Below, in pieces: positions 48,601-55,552 of a stretch of 64,000 bases of DNA. This DNA is from Simplicispira hankyongi (GTDB lineage Bacteria; Pseudomonadota; Gammaproteobacteria; Burkholderiales; Burkholderiaceae_C), in NCBI RefSeq assembly GCF_003570885.1, contig NZ_QXJC01000001.1, positions 806,001 to 870,000 on the forward strand, written 5' to 3'. A program made the position numbers and the translations under genes. The notes beneath the pieces were generated by a model. That model made no database searches. It saw only the letters and a list, made by a program, of their open reading frames with translations, and had not been told where the DNA came from. The first letter of the stretch is position 1. Every line of letters starts with the position of its first letter.

Positions 48601-48730
48601 TGAGGTTTTGGAGCTTGCCGATGAAGCCGTATTCGATCTGCTCTTCTTTGACGGCGGGGCTCGGGGCTCCTGATGGCAGATCGTAGATTGACTTGGATGA
48701 AGGCATGGGGGAGGAACGTGCGTTGGCCAT
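45626..48730 (-). CDS. hsdR: Type I restriction-modification system, restriction/translocase subunit
   Basis: A protein of about 1034 residues, close to EcoR124I HsdR and so type IC-like. The N-terminal nuclease shows VLILINGVPCVQVELKTLG (Asp and ExK of the PD-ExK fold). Motor motifs follow: Walker A TTGSGKTLTSFKAS, the DEAD-box-like FIFDECHRSQFGD, and motif VI QAFSRTNRVL. It cleaves unmodified DNA after translocation. The start is unsure: ATG at 48730 or 48706, neither with a clear ribosome binding site. It is the first gene of the operon. Confidence 0.94.
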   Translation of the reverse strand: MANARSSPMPSSKSIYDLPSGAPSPAVKEEQIEYGFIGKLQNLKYEYRPDIRDRAALERNFREKFEALNRVHLTDGEFARLLDEIVTPDVFTAAKTLRSINAFTREDGTPLNYTLVNIKDWCKNTFEVVNQLRINTDYSHHRYDVLILINGVPCVQVELKTLGINPRRAMEQIVDYKNDPGNGYTKTLLSFLQLFIVSNRTSTYYFANNNARHFAFNADERFLPIYQFADEANHKITQLDEFADNFLGKCTLGQTISRYMVLVASEQKLLMMRPYQVYAVKHIVECIHQNSGNGYIWHTTGSGKTLTSFKASTLLKDNPDIEKCLFVVDRKDLDRQTREEFNRFQEGCVEENTNTATLVRRLLSDDYADKVIVTTIQKLGLALDENSKRNKQQKKDGKATYKEQLAPLANKRIVFIFDECHRSQFGDNHQAIKEFFPKAQLFGFTGTPIFEANSSRTQIEDEQASMKTTEDLFQKQLHAYTITHAIEDANVLRFHVDYYKPEGKNPPKPGEALAKKAVIEAILAKHDTATAHRRFNAVLATASINDAIEYHRLFDEIQQAKQAADPAFVPLNIACVFSPPAEGDADVRQIQEDLPQEKADNQVDPEGKKAALKAILARYNTRYDTNHSIGEFDLYYQDVQKRIKDHQWPNADYPAAKKIDITIVVDMLLTGFDSKYLNTLYVDKNLKHHGLIQAFSRTNRVLNGTKPYGNILDFRQQQANVDAAIALFSGEKTGEQAREIWLVDKAPVVIQKLDAAVQKLADFMQSQGLACTPEAVHSLKGDDARAAFIQNFKEVQRLKTQLDQYTDLTADNTVAIEHILPAERLQAFRGAYLETAQRLKAQQAQHDQSGTEQGGASDEVDQLDFEFVLFASSVIDYDYIMGLMSRYSQQGLQGGGKQKMTKEELLGLILSDAKFMNEREDIAAYIHTLKVGEGLSEAAIREGYTKFKKEKDSAELADIAARHQLAPAALQAFVDGILQRMIFDGEALSDLMAPLDLGWKARAQAETALMKELVPLLQKRAQGREISGLSAYEQ

Positions 48731-48806
48731 AGACCGGAAGGCAATGCGGGGGCGGGTTGGTATAGATTGTGACCGTTGCCCTATGCAGTACGCCGTCCTG
48801 AATGCA

Positions 48807-48935
48807 TCAATTGTGGGGCGAGTGGGCCCGATCAAAGAGCTTGCCGATCTCATGCAGCGTCCAGCCTTGTTTCCAGCGCTCCCACATCAGCGCCTTCTGA
48901 GTATCTGAATCGTAGATTCTTGGTCGCTGCTTCAT
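48807..48935 (-). pseudogene. IS30-like transposase N-terminal remnant
   Basis: From an ATG at 48935 with AGGAG upstream, 42 codons read MKQRPRIYDSDTQKALMWER and WTLHEIGKLFDRAH, the helix-turn-helix start I associate with IS30-family transposases of Burkholderiales. It then stops at a TGA where the family continues. The rest of the element is missing. It lies directly upstream of hsdR and marks an old insertion at the island edge. Confidence 0.7.
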
Positions 48936-49073
48936 CCGCAACACTCCTTCCGCCTAGCCGGTGGTTAGTGTGTTGCATCGACCGGTTGAATCCGCCGCCG
49001 AAACCCGTCTTCCCCTCTGCACAAGACAAAAGCCCAAAACGGCGGCGCCATTCCCCACAGCCCCGTCACTTCC
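48936..49073. other. Gap between the transposase remnant and palindrome copy D
   Basis: This stretch includes a GTGTTGCATCGACCGGTTGAA-like segment that may be the old insertion sequence end. I see no gene in it. Together with the remnant it forms the junction between the restriction island and the PQQ block. Confidence 0.4.
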
Positions 49074-49131
49074 AATTCAATAGCTACCAGCGCTTGCTGC
49101 ATAAGCGCTAGAGCCCTATTTCACTTGAAAT
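49074..49131. repeat. Dispersed intergenic palindrome, copy D
   Basis: AATAGCT, arms AGCGCTT and AAGCGCT, then AGAGCCCTATTT. It directly follows the stop of the broken ahpF fragment, exactly as copy F follows intact ahpF at 60,994. Confidence 0.85.
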
Positions 49132-49227
49132 TCAAGCTGGCGCCGCCACCTGAATCAAGTGGCCAAAGGCCGAGAGCGTAGCCTTCGGCCCATCGCCGGC
49201 AGCCATCACGGTCTGTGGGTACGGCCC
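49132..49227 (-). pseudogene. C-terminal fragment of an AhpF-like flavoprotein
   Basis: The last 31 codons before a TGA encode a peptide starting GPYPQTVMAAGDGPKATLSA, which matches the AhpF C-terminus in this window ([20 protein letters not shown]) at 17 of 31 positions by eye. Upstream the similarity stops at three CCCTG tandem units (49231-49245) and there is no FAD or NAD domain, so it is a remnant. It lies 89 bases downstream of pqqD. Confidence 0.75.
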
Positions 49228-49316
49228 TTGCCCTGCCCTGCCCTGCCCTTCATTGCGCCGCAAGAAATCAGGCTTGTGCCACGTTGATCGTGTGCGCCGA
49301 AATGGCAGCCACCGTG

Positions 49317-49601
49317 TCAGGCCCGCAGCCAGCCCTTGGTCCTGGCGACATTGACGAAGGCTTGAACACCGGCGGCGATGTCGGCGTTGGCATCGGGAAA
49401 GACTTTCTCCAAGTCCTGGATGATGCCCTGGACGCTGGCTTGGCCATCGCAGCGCTTCATGATCTCGCCGGCCGTATCGTTGAGTTTGATCAGCCCCTCC
49501 GGGTACAGCAGGATGTAGGCGTTCTGGCTCTCTTCCCAGCGGAAGAAGTAGTGCGGCGCGAGGCGCGGCTGAAGCCCAAGGTTGTCGGTGGTGTCCATCA
49601 T
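49317..49601 (-). CDS. pqqD: PQQ biosynthesis peptide chaperone PqqD
   Basis: A 94-residue winged-helix RRE protein: LAPHYFFRWEESQNAYILLY, EGLIKLNDTAGEIMKRCDG and IIQDLEKVFP, all typical of PqqD. It binds the PqqA precursor and presents it to the radical SAM enzyme PqqE. It is the last gene of the minus-strand pqqB-C-A-D set, 59 bases after pqqA. An ATG one codon later is an alternative start. Confidence 0.93.
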   Translation of the reverse strand: MMDTTDNLGLQPRLAPHYFFRWEESQNAYILLYPEGLIKLNDTAGEIMKRCDGQASVQGIIQDLEKVFPDANADIAAGVQAFVNVARTKGWLRA

Positions 49602-49660
49602 CAGGGCCCGGTAAATGCGGCGCCGGGCGGAGGCGGTTGCTGCCTTCGCCCGGACACCGC

Positions 49661-49735
49661 TTAGCGCACGTAGACGTAAGCAGTGACTTCAAAGCCGAGG
49701 CGGATTTCGCAGTAAGCAGGGGTTTCCCAGGTCAT
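49661..49735 (-). CDS. pqqA: PQQ precursor peptide PqqA
   Basis: A 24-residue peptide starting MTWETPAYCEIRLGFEVTAY. The glutamate E16 and tyrosine Y20 (EVTAY, spacing of four) are the residues joined to make the PQQ skeleton. GGAGA lies seven bases before the ATG at 49735. It is too short for ordinary gene finding. It sits between pqqC (73-base gap, possibly its own promoter) and pqqD, an unusual position since pqqA usually comes first. Confidence 0.93.
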   Translation of the reverse strand: MTWETPAYCEIRLGFEVTAYVYVR

Positions 49736-49808
49736 GACAAGTCTCCTTGGTAGCGGAACGGCAACATGCTGTTCCTTAATGGATTGTGGGTTTCGTGCCT
49801 TGCGCCCA

Positions 49809-50594
49809 CTAGCCGCATTTCGCGAAAAGCGGCTCATGAAAATCATGAACTGCCCCGTCTTTTTCCATCGGTGTGTAGCGGCCCCAGCCGCTGACCTGCA
49901 CGTCGCAGTACGCCAGCATCATGGTGTCCAGCATGGCCCACAGGATGTCGAGCTTGAACTGCAGAATCTCCAGTGCGCGTTGCTGCAATTCGCGCGTATT
50001 GAAATGCCCGAGCGTGATGCGCAGGCCATTGCAGACATCGCGCGGGGCCTCGCTCAGGCGGCGCCGAAAGTACGCATAGCCATCCGGCTCGATCCACGGG
50101 TAGTGCTGTGGCCAGAACTCCAGCCTCGACTGGTGGATGCCGGGGGCGAACAGCTCGGTCAGTGACGCCGCTGCCGCCTCCTGCCATGGCCGCTGGCGCG
50201 CGAAATTGACGTAGGCGTCGACGGCAAAGCGCACGCCGGGCAGCACCAGCCGCTGCGATACGGTGTCCGCGCGTGCCAAACCCACCGCTTCGCCAAGCCG
50301 TATCCAGGCTTCGATACCGCCCTCATCGCCCTGGCAGCCATCGTGATCGAGGATGCGCTGCACCCAGTGGCGCCGTACTTCGCGCTCTGGGCAGTTGGCC
50401 AGAATTGCCGCATCCTTGATCGGAATGTTGATCTGGTAGTAGTAGCGGTTGGCCACCCAGCCCTGAATCTGCTGCGGCTGCAGTTGCCCCCGGTGCATCA
50501 TGACCTGAAACGGATGGTGGATGTGGTAGCGCCCGCCCATCGCGCGCAGGCGCTCTTCGAATTCCTGGTCGCTCCAGGCTTGCAGTGTGTTCAT
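49809..50594 (-). CDS. pqqC: Pyrroloquinoline-quinone synthase PqqC
   Basis: A 261-residue enzyme with [16 protein letters not shown] near the N-terminus and [20 protein letters not shown], the PqqC active-site regions. It performs the final ring closure and oxidation to PQQ, without metal or cofactor. Its start overlaps the pqqB stop (ATGA). Confidence 0.96.
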   Translation of the reverse strand: MNTLQAWSDQEFEERLRAMGGRYHIHHPFQVMMHRGQLQPQQIQGWVANRYYYQINIPIKDAAILANCPEREVRRHWVQRILDHDGCQGDEGGIEAWIRLGEAVGLARADTVSQRLVLPGVRFAVDAYVNFARQRPWQEAAAASLTELFAPGIHQSRLEFWPQHYPWIEPDGYAYFRRRLSEAPRDVCNGLRITLGHFNTRELQQRALEILQFKLDILWAMLDTMMLAYCDVQVSGWGRYTPMEKDGAVHDFHEPLFAKCG

Positions 50595-51517
50595 GGTTGG
50601 TCTCCGGTATCGATCCGCATGCCGTCCCAGGCCAGTTCGACGCCAGCACGCTTCAACGCGGCGTGTTCCAGCGAGTCTTCGTCCAGGATCGGGTTGGTGT
50701 TGTTGATGTGAATCAGCACCTTGCGCGGCTTGTCAAAGCGCGCCAGCAGCGCCAGCATGCCGCCCGGCCCCGATTGCGGCAGGTGCCCGATGGCGCGCGC
50801 CGTATGGGTCGACAGGCCGAGGCGGATCATTTCGTCATCGGTCCAGAACGTGCCGTCGAGCAGCACCCAATCGGCATCGGCAAGGTAGGGTTCCAGGTGC
50901 GGCTCCATGGCGCCGAAGCCGGGGGCGTAAAAAATTCTTTTCCCGCTCGCCGTGTCTTCGATCAGCACGCCGATGTTGTCGCCGGGGCGCGATTGCTGGC
51001 GGTAGAGCGAATACGGCGGCGCCTTGCTGACCAGCGGCACGGGTGTGAAGCGCAGGCCGCTGACGGCGGGCACGGTGAATGGCGTCGGTGGCTCCACCTG
51101 CAAGGCTTGCCAGCGGACCGTGCAAAAGTGCGACAGCACGTTGAAGACGGGGTTGCCGGTGGAGAGGTCTTCGTGCACCTGCGCGGTGCACCACACGTCG
51201 AGGGGCTTTCCTTCTCGCAACATGAAGAGGCCGGTGGTGTGGTCCACCTGGGCATCGATCAGCACCACCCCGGCGATGCCGGTATCGCGCTGGGCACGCC
51301 CCGGTTGCAGACAAGGGTTGGCGCGGATCTGGCTCAAAAGGTCGGGTGAGGCGTTGAACAGCACCCAGTCGCTGCCGTTGCTGCTGACCGCAATCGAGGA
51401 CTGCGTGCGTGGCTGGGCGCGCACGCTGCCGCGCCGCACGCCGTCGCAGTTGCGGCAGTTGCAGTTCCATTGCGGGAAGCCGCCGCCGGCGGCCGATCCG
51501 AGTACCAGAAGTTTCAT
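50591..51517 (-). CDS. pqqB: PQQ biosynthesis protein PqqB
   Basis: A 308-residue metallo-beta-lactamase-fold protein: [18 protein letters not shown] with the CNCRNC zinc-binding cysteines, [11 protein letters not shown] and [11 protein letters not shown]. PqqB is a hydroxylase acting on the Glu-Tyr dipeptide intermediate. It heads the minus-strand pqq set, divergent from pqqE. Confidence 0.96.
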   Translation of the reverse strand: MKLLVLGSAAGGGFPQWNCNCRNCDGVRRGSVRAQPRTQSSIAVSSNGSDWVLFNASPDLLSQIRANPCLQPGRAQRDTGIAGVVLIDAQVDHTTGLFMLREGKPLDVWCTAQVHEDLSTGNPVFNVLSHFCTVRWQALQVEPPTPFTVPAVSGLRFTPVPLVSKAPPYSLYRQQSRPGDNIGVLIEDTASGKRIFYAPGFGAMEPHLEPYLADADWVLLDGTFWTDDEMIRLGLSTHTARAIGHLPQSGPGGMLALLARFDKPRKVLIHINNTNPILDEDSLEHAALKRAGVELAWDGMRIDTGDQP

Positions 51518-51905
51518 GGCGCCAGTGTGTGGCGGCGCTGCGGCCGCCGCATGCAGGGATTCGTGAAACCACCGTCAAGGTTTTCTGGAGCCAGGGGCAT
51601 CGCCCTTGCCTCCGACTTGGGTGCAGGCGCACTGGGGCGCACCTGGGAGCCTCGTGCCCGGTTGGCCGGACTCTCTCTTCACGGCGGCACTTTGGTCGCC
51701 AACCTCGCGTCGATCCGGGAAAGCGCCAGGCTGCAAGCACTGGCTCTGGCCGCGACCTGCGCTCAAGAAAATCACTAGCCAGCTTTGCGTACAAACCTGA
51801 GGCAGTTCTCCACGCGATCGCGTCGCGCCGCTTTCCGCCTGGGCCAACAATGCCGCCAAGGGGTCTTTCGTTTCGACCGGCCTCATGCAAATACAGGAGA
51901 CGGGT
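51518..51905. other. 388-base divergent region between pqqB and pqqE
   Basis: It should carry promoters for both pqq arms. A plus-strand reading of about 75 codons from 51,553 (includes LAGLSLHGGTLVANLASI) exists but has no recognised family or ribosome binding site, so I do not call a gene. AGGAG just before 51,906 belongs to pqqE. No riboswitch was recognised. Confidence 0.5.
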
Positions 51906-53051
51906 ATGCCAAAAGAATCGCAAGGACTCACGCTGGACGGCCAGGGAAAGCCGCTTTGGCTGTCGCTGGAGCTGACCTACCGCTGCCCACTGAAATGCTC
52001 ATGGTGCAGCAACCCGCTCAATTTCGAGGATTACACCGAGCGCGAACTCTCGACCGAAGAATGGAAAGCCACGCTGCGCGAAGCGCGTGCCTTGGGTACG
52101 CTGCAACTGGGCTTCACCGGTGGCGAACCCTTGCTGCGCGATGACCTGGAAGAGCTGGTGGCCTATGCCGACGGCCTGGGCCTGTACACCAACCTGATCA
52201 CGTCCGGCATCGGGCTCACCGAAGCCCGCTTGATTGCCTTGAAAGAGGCAGGCCTGAAACAGGTGCAACTGTCGCTGCAGGCGCTGCGCTCGTCGCTGAC
52301 GGACGAACTGGTCGGCGCCAAGGCGCACACCCGCAAATTGGCGGCGGCGCGCCTGATCAAGGCCCACGGCTTTCCCATGGTGATGAACATGCCGGTGTTC
52401 AAGCAGAACATCGACCAGATCGATGCCATGTGCGCATTCGCCGCCGAAATCGGTGTCGAGTACATCGAGTTTGCCAATATCCAGTACTACAACTGGGCCA
52501 TGGTCAACCGCGATGAGCTGATGCCGACCCTGGAGCAGGTGCGCGAAGCCGAAGCCACGATCCAGCGCTGGCGCGACAAGCTGGGCGACAGCATGACGCT
52601 CTATTTCGTCATTCCGGACTACTACGAAGGCCGCCCCAAAGCGTGCATGAACGGCTGGGGCGCCATCAGCCTGACCATCGCGCCGGATGGCGTCGCGATG
52701 CCCTGCCTCGAAGCGCGCGTGATCCCGGGCCTGGAATTCGTGTCGGTGCGCGACAAGCCGCTCTCGTGGATCTGGCACGAATCGCCGCTGTTTCGCAAAT
52801 ACCGGGGGGTCGACTGGCTGCCCGAGCCGTGCCGTTCGTGCTCCGAGAAGGAAAAGGATTTTGGCGGTTGCCGCTGCCAGGCCTTCCTGCTGACCGGCGA
52901 CGCCGGCAATACCGACCCGGCCTGCAGCCTGTCGCCGCACCACCATGTGGTGCAACAGGCGGTGGCCAGCACCGTGCAAGCGCTGCGCTTTCGCAAACCC
53001 CTGATCCGGCGCACCAAGAGCGCGGTGTCCACCGCCTACATGGAGGAATGA
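51906..53051 (+). CDS. pqqE: PqqA peptide cyclase PqqE (radical SAM)
   Basis: A 381-residue radical SAM enzyme with CX3CX2C at C27, C31 and C34 (CPLKCSWC) and a C-terminal SPASM region with extra cluster cysteines (CRSCSEKEKDFGGCRCQ). It forms the Glu-Tyr carbon-carbon bond in PqqA. The ATG at 51906 has AGGAG at seven bases and is preferred to one seven codons upstream. It is divergent from pqqBCAD and is followed after three bases by a micropeptide gene. Confidence 0.96.
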   Translation: MPKESQGLTLDGQGKPLWLSLELTYRCPLKCSWCSNPLNFEDYTERELSTEEWKATLREARALGTLQLGFTGGEPLLRDDLEELVAYADGLGLYTNLITSGIGLTEARLIALKEAGLKQVQLSLQALRSSLTDELVGAKAHTRKLAAARLIKAHGFPMVMNMPVFKQNIDQIDAMCAFAAEIGVEYIEFANIQYYNWAMVNRDELMPTLEQVREAEATIQRWRDKLGDSMTLYFVIPDYYEGRPKACMNGWGAISLTIAPDGVAMPCLEARVIPGLEFVSVRDKPLSWIWHESPLFRKYRGVDWLPEPCRSCSEKEKDFGGCRCQAFLLTGDAGNTDPACSLSPHHHVVQQAVASTVQALRFRKPLIRRTKSAVSTAYMEE

Positions 53052-53054
53052 ACC

Positions 53055-53150
53055 ATGCGCCATCCTTACGACACGGCCGCCGGCACGATCGTGCTCGGCC
53101 TGCTGCTGACTGGGGCCTTGGCCGCCCTGGCGCGCTTGCTGATCGCCTGA
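53055..53150 (+). CDS. 31-residue single-pass membrane peptide
   Basis: The peptide starts MRHPYDTAAG and continues with a hydrophobic helix (IVLGLLLTGALAALARLL) to the end, so it is mostly one transmembrane segment. GGAGG lies eight bases before the ATG. It fits exactly between pqqE (three-base gap) and the next gene (eight-base gap), in step with translational coupling. I do not recognise the family. It could be a small subunit for the membrane protein encoded next. Confidence 0.7.
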   Translation: MRHPYDTAAGTIVLGLLLTGALAALARLLIA

Positions 53151-53158
53151 GGCACAGC

Positions 53159-53665
53159 ATGGACAGTCTCTCTATCGATCTGCTGCTGCGCTGGGGCCAT
53201 TTCATCGCCGGCGTGATCTGGGTTGGCCACAACTATTCCAGCGTCATCCAGCGGCCCAACTGGCGTGCGCTGAGCGCCGCCGATCTGATTGACGACCAGA
53301 GCCCGCGCTTCCAGGCGCTGCTGCACCGCGAGCACGGCACGTTTCGCTGGGCCTCGGTCGTCGCCTGGTCCGCCGGCATGCTGATGCTCTGGCGCTACGG
53401 CTGGCTGATGGGCGCCATTACCCTGCAAGGGACCTTGGCGCCGATCGGGATCGGCATGTACATCGGCACGCTGATGATGGCCAACGTCTGGCTGGTGCTG
53501 TGGCCGCACCAGCAAAAAGTCCTCGGCCTCAAGCCGGCCTCCATCGCCGAGCGCGTGCGCTGCTCGCGCATCACGCATTTGTCCTCGCGCACCAACACCA
53601 TGCTGTCGATTCCCTTGCTGTTCTTCATGGCAGCGGGCGCCCATGGCGGCCTCCTGGCGGGCTGA
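53159..53665 (+). CDS. Stand-alone urate-oxidase N-terminal-type membrane protein
   Basis: A 168-residue protein with about four transmembrane helices: LLLRWGHFIAGVIWVGHNY, SAGMLMLWRYGWL, IGMYIGTLMMANVWLVLWP and TMLSIPLLFFM. The pattern LMMANVWLVLWPHQQKV matches the N-terminal domain of PuuD-type urate hydroxylases, but the C-terminal cytochrome c domain of PuuD is absent. No purine genes are nearby. Possibly haem-binding through conserved histidines; function unknown. GAGG precedes the ATG. Confidence 0.8.
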   Translation: MDSLSIDLLLRWGHFIAGVIWVGHNYSSVIQRPNWRALSAADLIDDQSPRFQALLHREHGTFRWASVVAWSAGMLMLWRYGWLMGAITLQGTLAPIGIGMYIGTLMMANVWLVLWPHQQKVLGLKPASIAERVRCSRITHLSSRTNTMLSIPLLFFMAAGAHGGLLAG

Positions 53666-53672
53666 CGCGGCA

Positions 53673-54788
53673 ATGGCGCAGCACGACGCCCCGGCGAAGG
53701 CAGCCTGGAATTTCGCCGCCGGTCCGGCGCGGCTGCCGGATGCCGTGTTGGCACGGGCCGGCGCCGCCCTGTTCGAGCGCGGCGCCGATGGCGCAGCAGC
53801 CATCGAACGCCCCTTCACCGGGGCCGGCTTTCGCGAGGTGCTGGCCGACGCCCGGCAGCGCCTGGCGGCCTTGCTCGGCGTCCCCGACCACTACCGCGTG
53901 CTGTTTCTCGCCGGCGGCGCCATGCACCAGTTCTCCATGCTGCCGATGAACCTGCTCGACCCGGCATCGGGCCTGCGCCGCGTCGCCTATGCCGACTCGG
54001 GCTATTGGTCGCGCCGGGCGATGCAGGAGGCAGCGCGCTACGCCGAAGTGGCGGTGGTTGCCAGACATGCCGGCGCGCTGCCGCTCACCGCACCGCCGCT
54101 GGACGACTGGCAGGTGCCGCCAGATTGCGCCTACTGCCACATCACGGCCAACGAAACCGTGGACGGCATCGCTTACCCGGCATGGCCCAATACCGGCGCC
54201 GTGCCGCTGGTGGCCGATGCGACCTCGTGCTTTCTCAGCGCGCCGCTCGACGTGTCGAAGTTCGGCCTGATCTATGCCAGCGCGCAAAAAAACATCGGTC
54301 CGTCCGGCCTGACAGTGGTCATCGTGCGCGAAGACCTGCTGCGGCGCCCTGCCTTGGCCGCCCCCTCGGCCTTGTGCTATCGCCTGCAGGCGGCGCAGGA
54401 CAGTTGCCTGAATACGCCGCCGACCCTGGCGATTCACCTTGCGGCGCTGGTCTTCGACTGGATTTCTGAATCGGGCGGTCTGGTGGCCATGGCAAGTGCC
54501 AACCGACGCAAAGCTGATTTGCTGTACAGCGCCATCGACAGCAGCCAGGGTTTCTACACGGCGCCGGTCGCCCATGGGCACCGCTCGACCACCAATGTCC
54601 GCTTCCATCTGGCGGATGAGCGCCTGACCGAAGTTTTTTTGACCGACGCCGCAGCCGCCGGCTTGCACCACCTGCGCGGCCACCGCCAGGTCGGCGGCCT
54701 GCGTGCCAGCCTCTACAACGCAATGCCGGACGCAGGGGTCGCTGCGCTGGTCGACTTCATGGCGGAATTTGCCCGAGGCCACGGGTGA
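53673..54788 (+). CDS. SerC-like class V aminotransferase
   Basis: A 371-residue protein of the phosphoserine aminotransferase family: NFAAGPARLPDAVL, GGAMHQFSMLPMNL, VADATSCFLS and the PLP lysine K206 in ASAQKNIGPSGLTVVIVRED. SerC acts in serine and pyridoxal phosphate synthesis. Its place in a pqq cassette suggests a specialised paralogue or the only copy, which cannot be told here. The ATG at 53673 aligns with the family; one ten codons upstream is possible. It overlaps the next gene by four bases. Confidence 0.88.
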   Translation: MAQHDAPAKAAWNFAAGPARLPDAVLARAGAALFERGADGAAAIERPFTGAGFREVLADARQRLAALLGVPDHYRVLFLAGGAMHQFSMLPMNLLDPASGLRRVAYADSGYWSRRAMQEAARYAEVAVVARHAGALPLTAPPLDDWQVPPDCAYCHITANETVDGIAYPAWPNTGAVPLVADATSCFLSAPLDVSKFGLIYASAQKNIGPSGLTVVIVREDLLRRPALAAPSALCYRLQAAQDSCLNTPPTLAIHLAALVFDWISESGGLVAMASANRRKADLLYSAIDSSQGFYTAPVAHGHRSTTNVRFHLADERLTEVFLTDAAAAGLHHLRGHRQVGGLRASLYNAMPDAGVAALVDFMAEFARGHG

Positions 54789-55552
54789 ACACCGCCTGGC
54801 TCCCCACCCGGCCTGGGCTGGCCGGCGGAATCGACAACGACGGCAGCCGGGCAGCGGAACTGCTGGCCGCCGGGTTCGGCAGTGTGGAGTTCGGCACGGT
54901 AACGCCCCGCCCTGAGCCTGGCGCCAACCCCGGCGCCAACCCCGGCGTGGTTGCGCTGGCTGCCCGTCTGCGGGCGCTGCCGCCGCGCGCGCAAGGTGCT
55001 GCCCGTGTCGGCATCGGCATCGGCATGGGGGGCGACGCCGCGCCGGAAACCCTGGCCGCCGAATGGTGCTGCGGGTACCAAACCGCCTGCGAAGTGGCCG
55101 ATTACCTGAGCTTCAATTTGAGCGCGCGCCGCTACCAAGCCTTGTTGACGCCTGCGCATTGGCCGCTGCTGCTGCAGGCATTCGACGCTGTTACCCACGA
55201 ACGCCAACAGCACACTGCCGTTGGCGGCCAGTACCTTCCCCTGGCGCTCAAACTGCCGCTGGGGCCGGCGGGCGGGTTCCCACTGGCACTGGCTCAAGCA
55301 GCGGCCGCAGCCGGCTTCGATGCCGTGACGGCGGTGCTGCCCGCCAGCAGCGAACGTCTCGACCGGCTTCGCCTGCTGCGCGCACAACTGCAAGGCCAGG
55401 CAGCCATCGTGGCCGTCGGCGGCATACGGTCGGCGGGCGATGTGCGCGCCGCACTGGCAGCCGGCGCCAACGCGGTGCAAGTCCATTCTGTGTTCGCGCA
55501 ACAAGGCGCTGCCTGCCTGCCGGATCTGCTCCATCTGGATCTTCAGGCCTAG
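54785..55552 (+). CDS. Dihydroorotate-dehydrogenase-like flavoprotein, shortened
   Basis: A 255-residue TIM-barrel protein like DHOD class 2: GFGSVEFGTVTPRPEPGANP, GVGIG-type strand RVGIGIGMGG, and the phosphate-binding end VGGIRSAGDVRAALAAGANA then VQVHSVFA. It is much shorter than PyrD (about 336 residues), lacks the N-terminal membrane helix, and the usual NxSSPN segment reads FNLSARRY, so the catalytic serine is not in its normal setting. It may be an FMN enzyme with another substrate. It overlaps the SerC-like gene by four bases and ends the cassette. Confidence 0.75.
   Translation: MNTAWLPTRPGLAGGIDNDGSRAAELLAAGFGSVEFGTVTPRPEPGANPGANPGVVALAARLRALPPRAQGAARVGIGIGMGGDAAPETLAAEWCCGYQTACEVADYLSFNLSARRYQALLTPAHWPLLLQAFDAVTHERQQHTAVGGQYLPLALKLPLGPAGGFPLALAQAAAAAGFDAVTAVLPASSERLDRLRLLRAQLQGQAAIVAVGGIRSAGDVRAALAAGANAVQVHSVFAQQGAACLPDLLHLDLQA

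Noticed and set aside
48731-48853. N-terminal extension of hsdR
   Set aside because: The extra 41 codons overlap the transposase remnant and adjacent non-coding DNA, and would make HsdR longer than type IC relatives.
51470-51778. A 102-codon plus-strand frame upstream of pqqE
   Set aside because: It begins inside pqqB on the other strand, has no good ribosome binding site and resembles no family I know.
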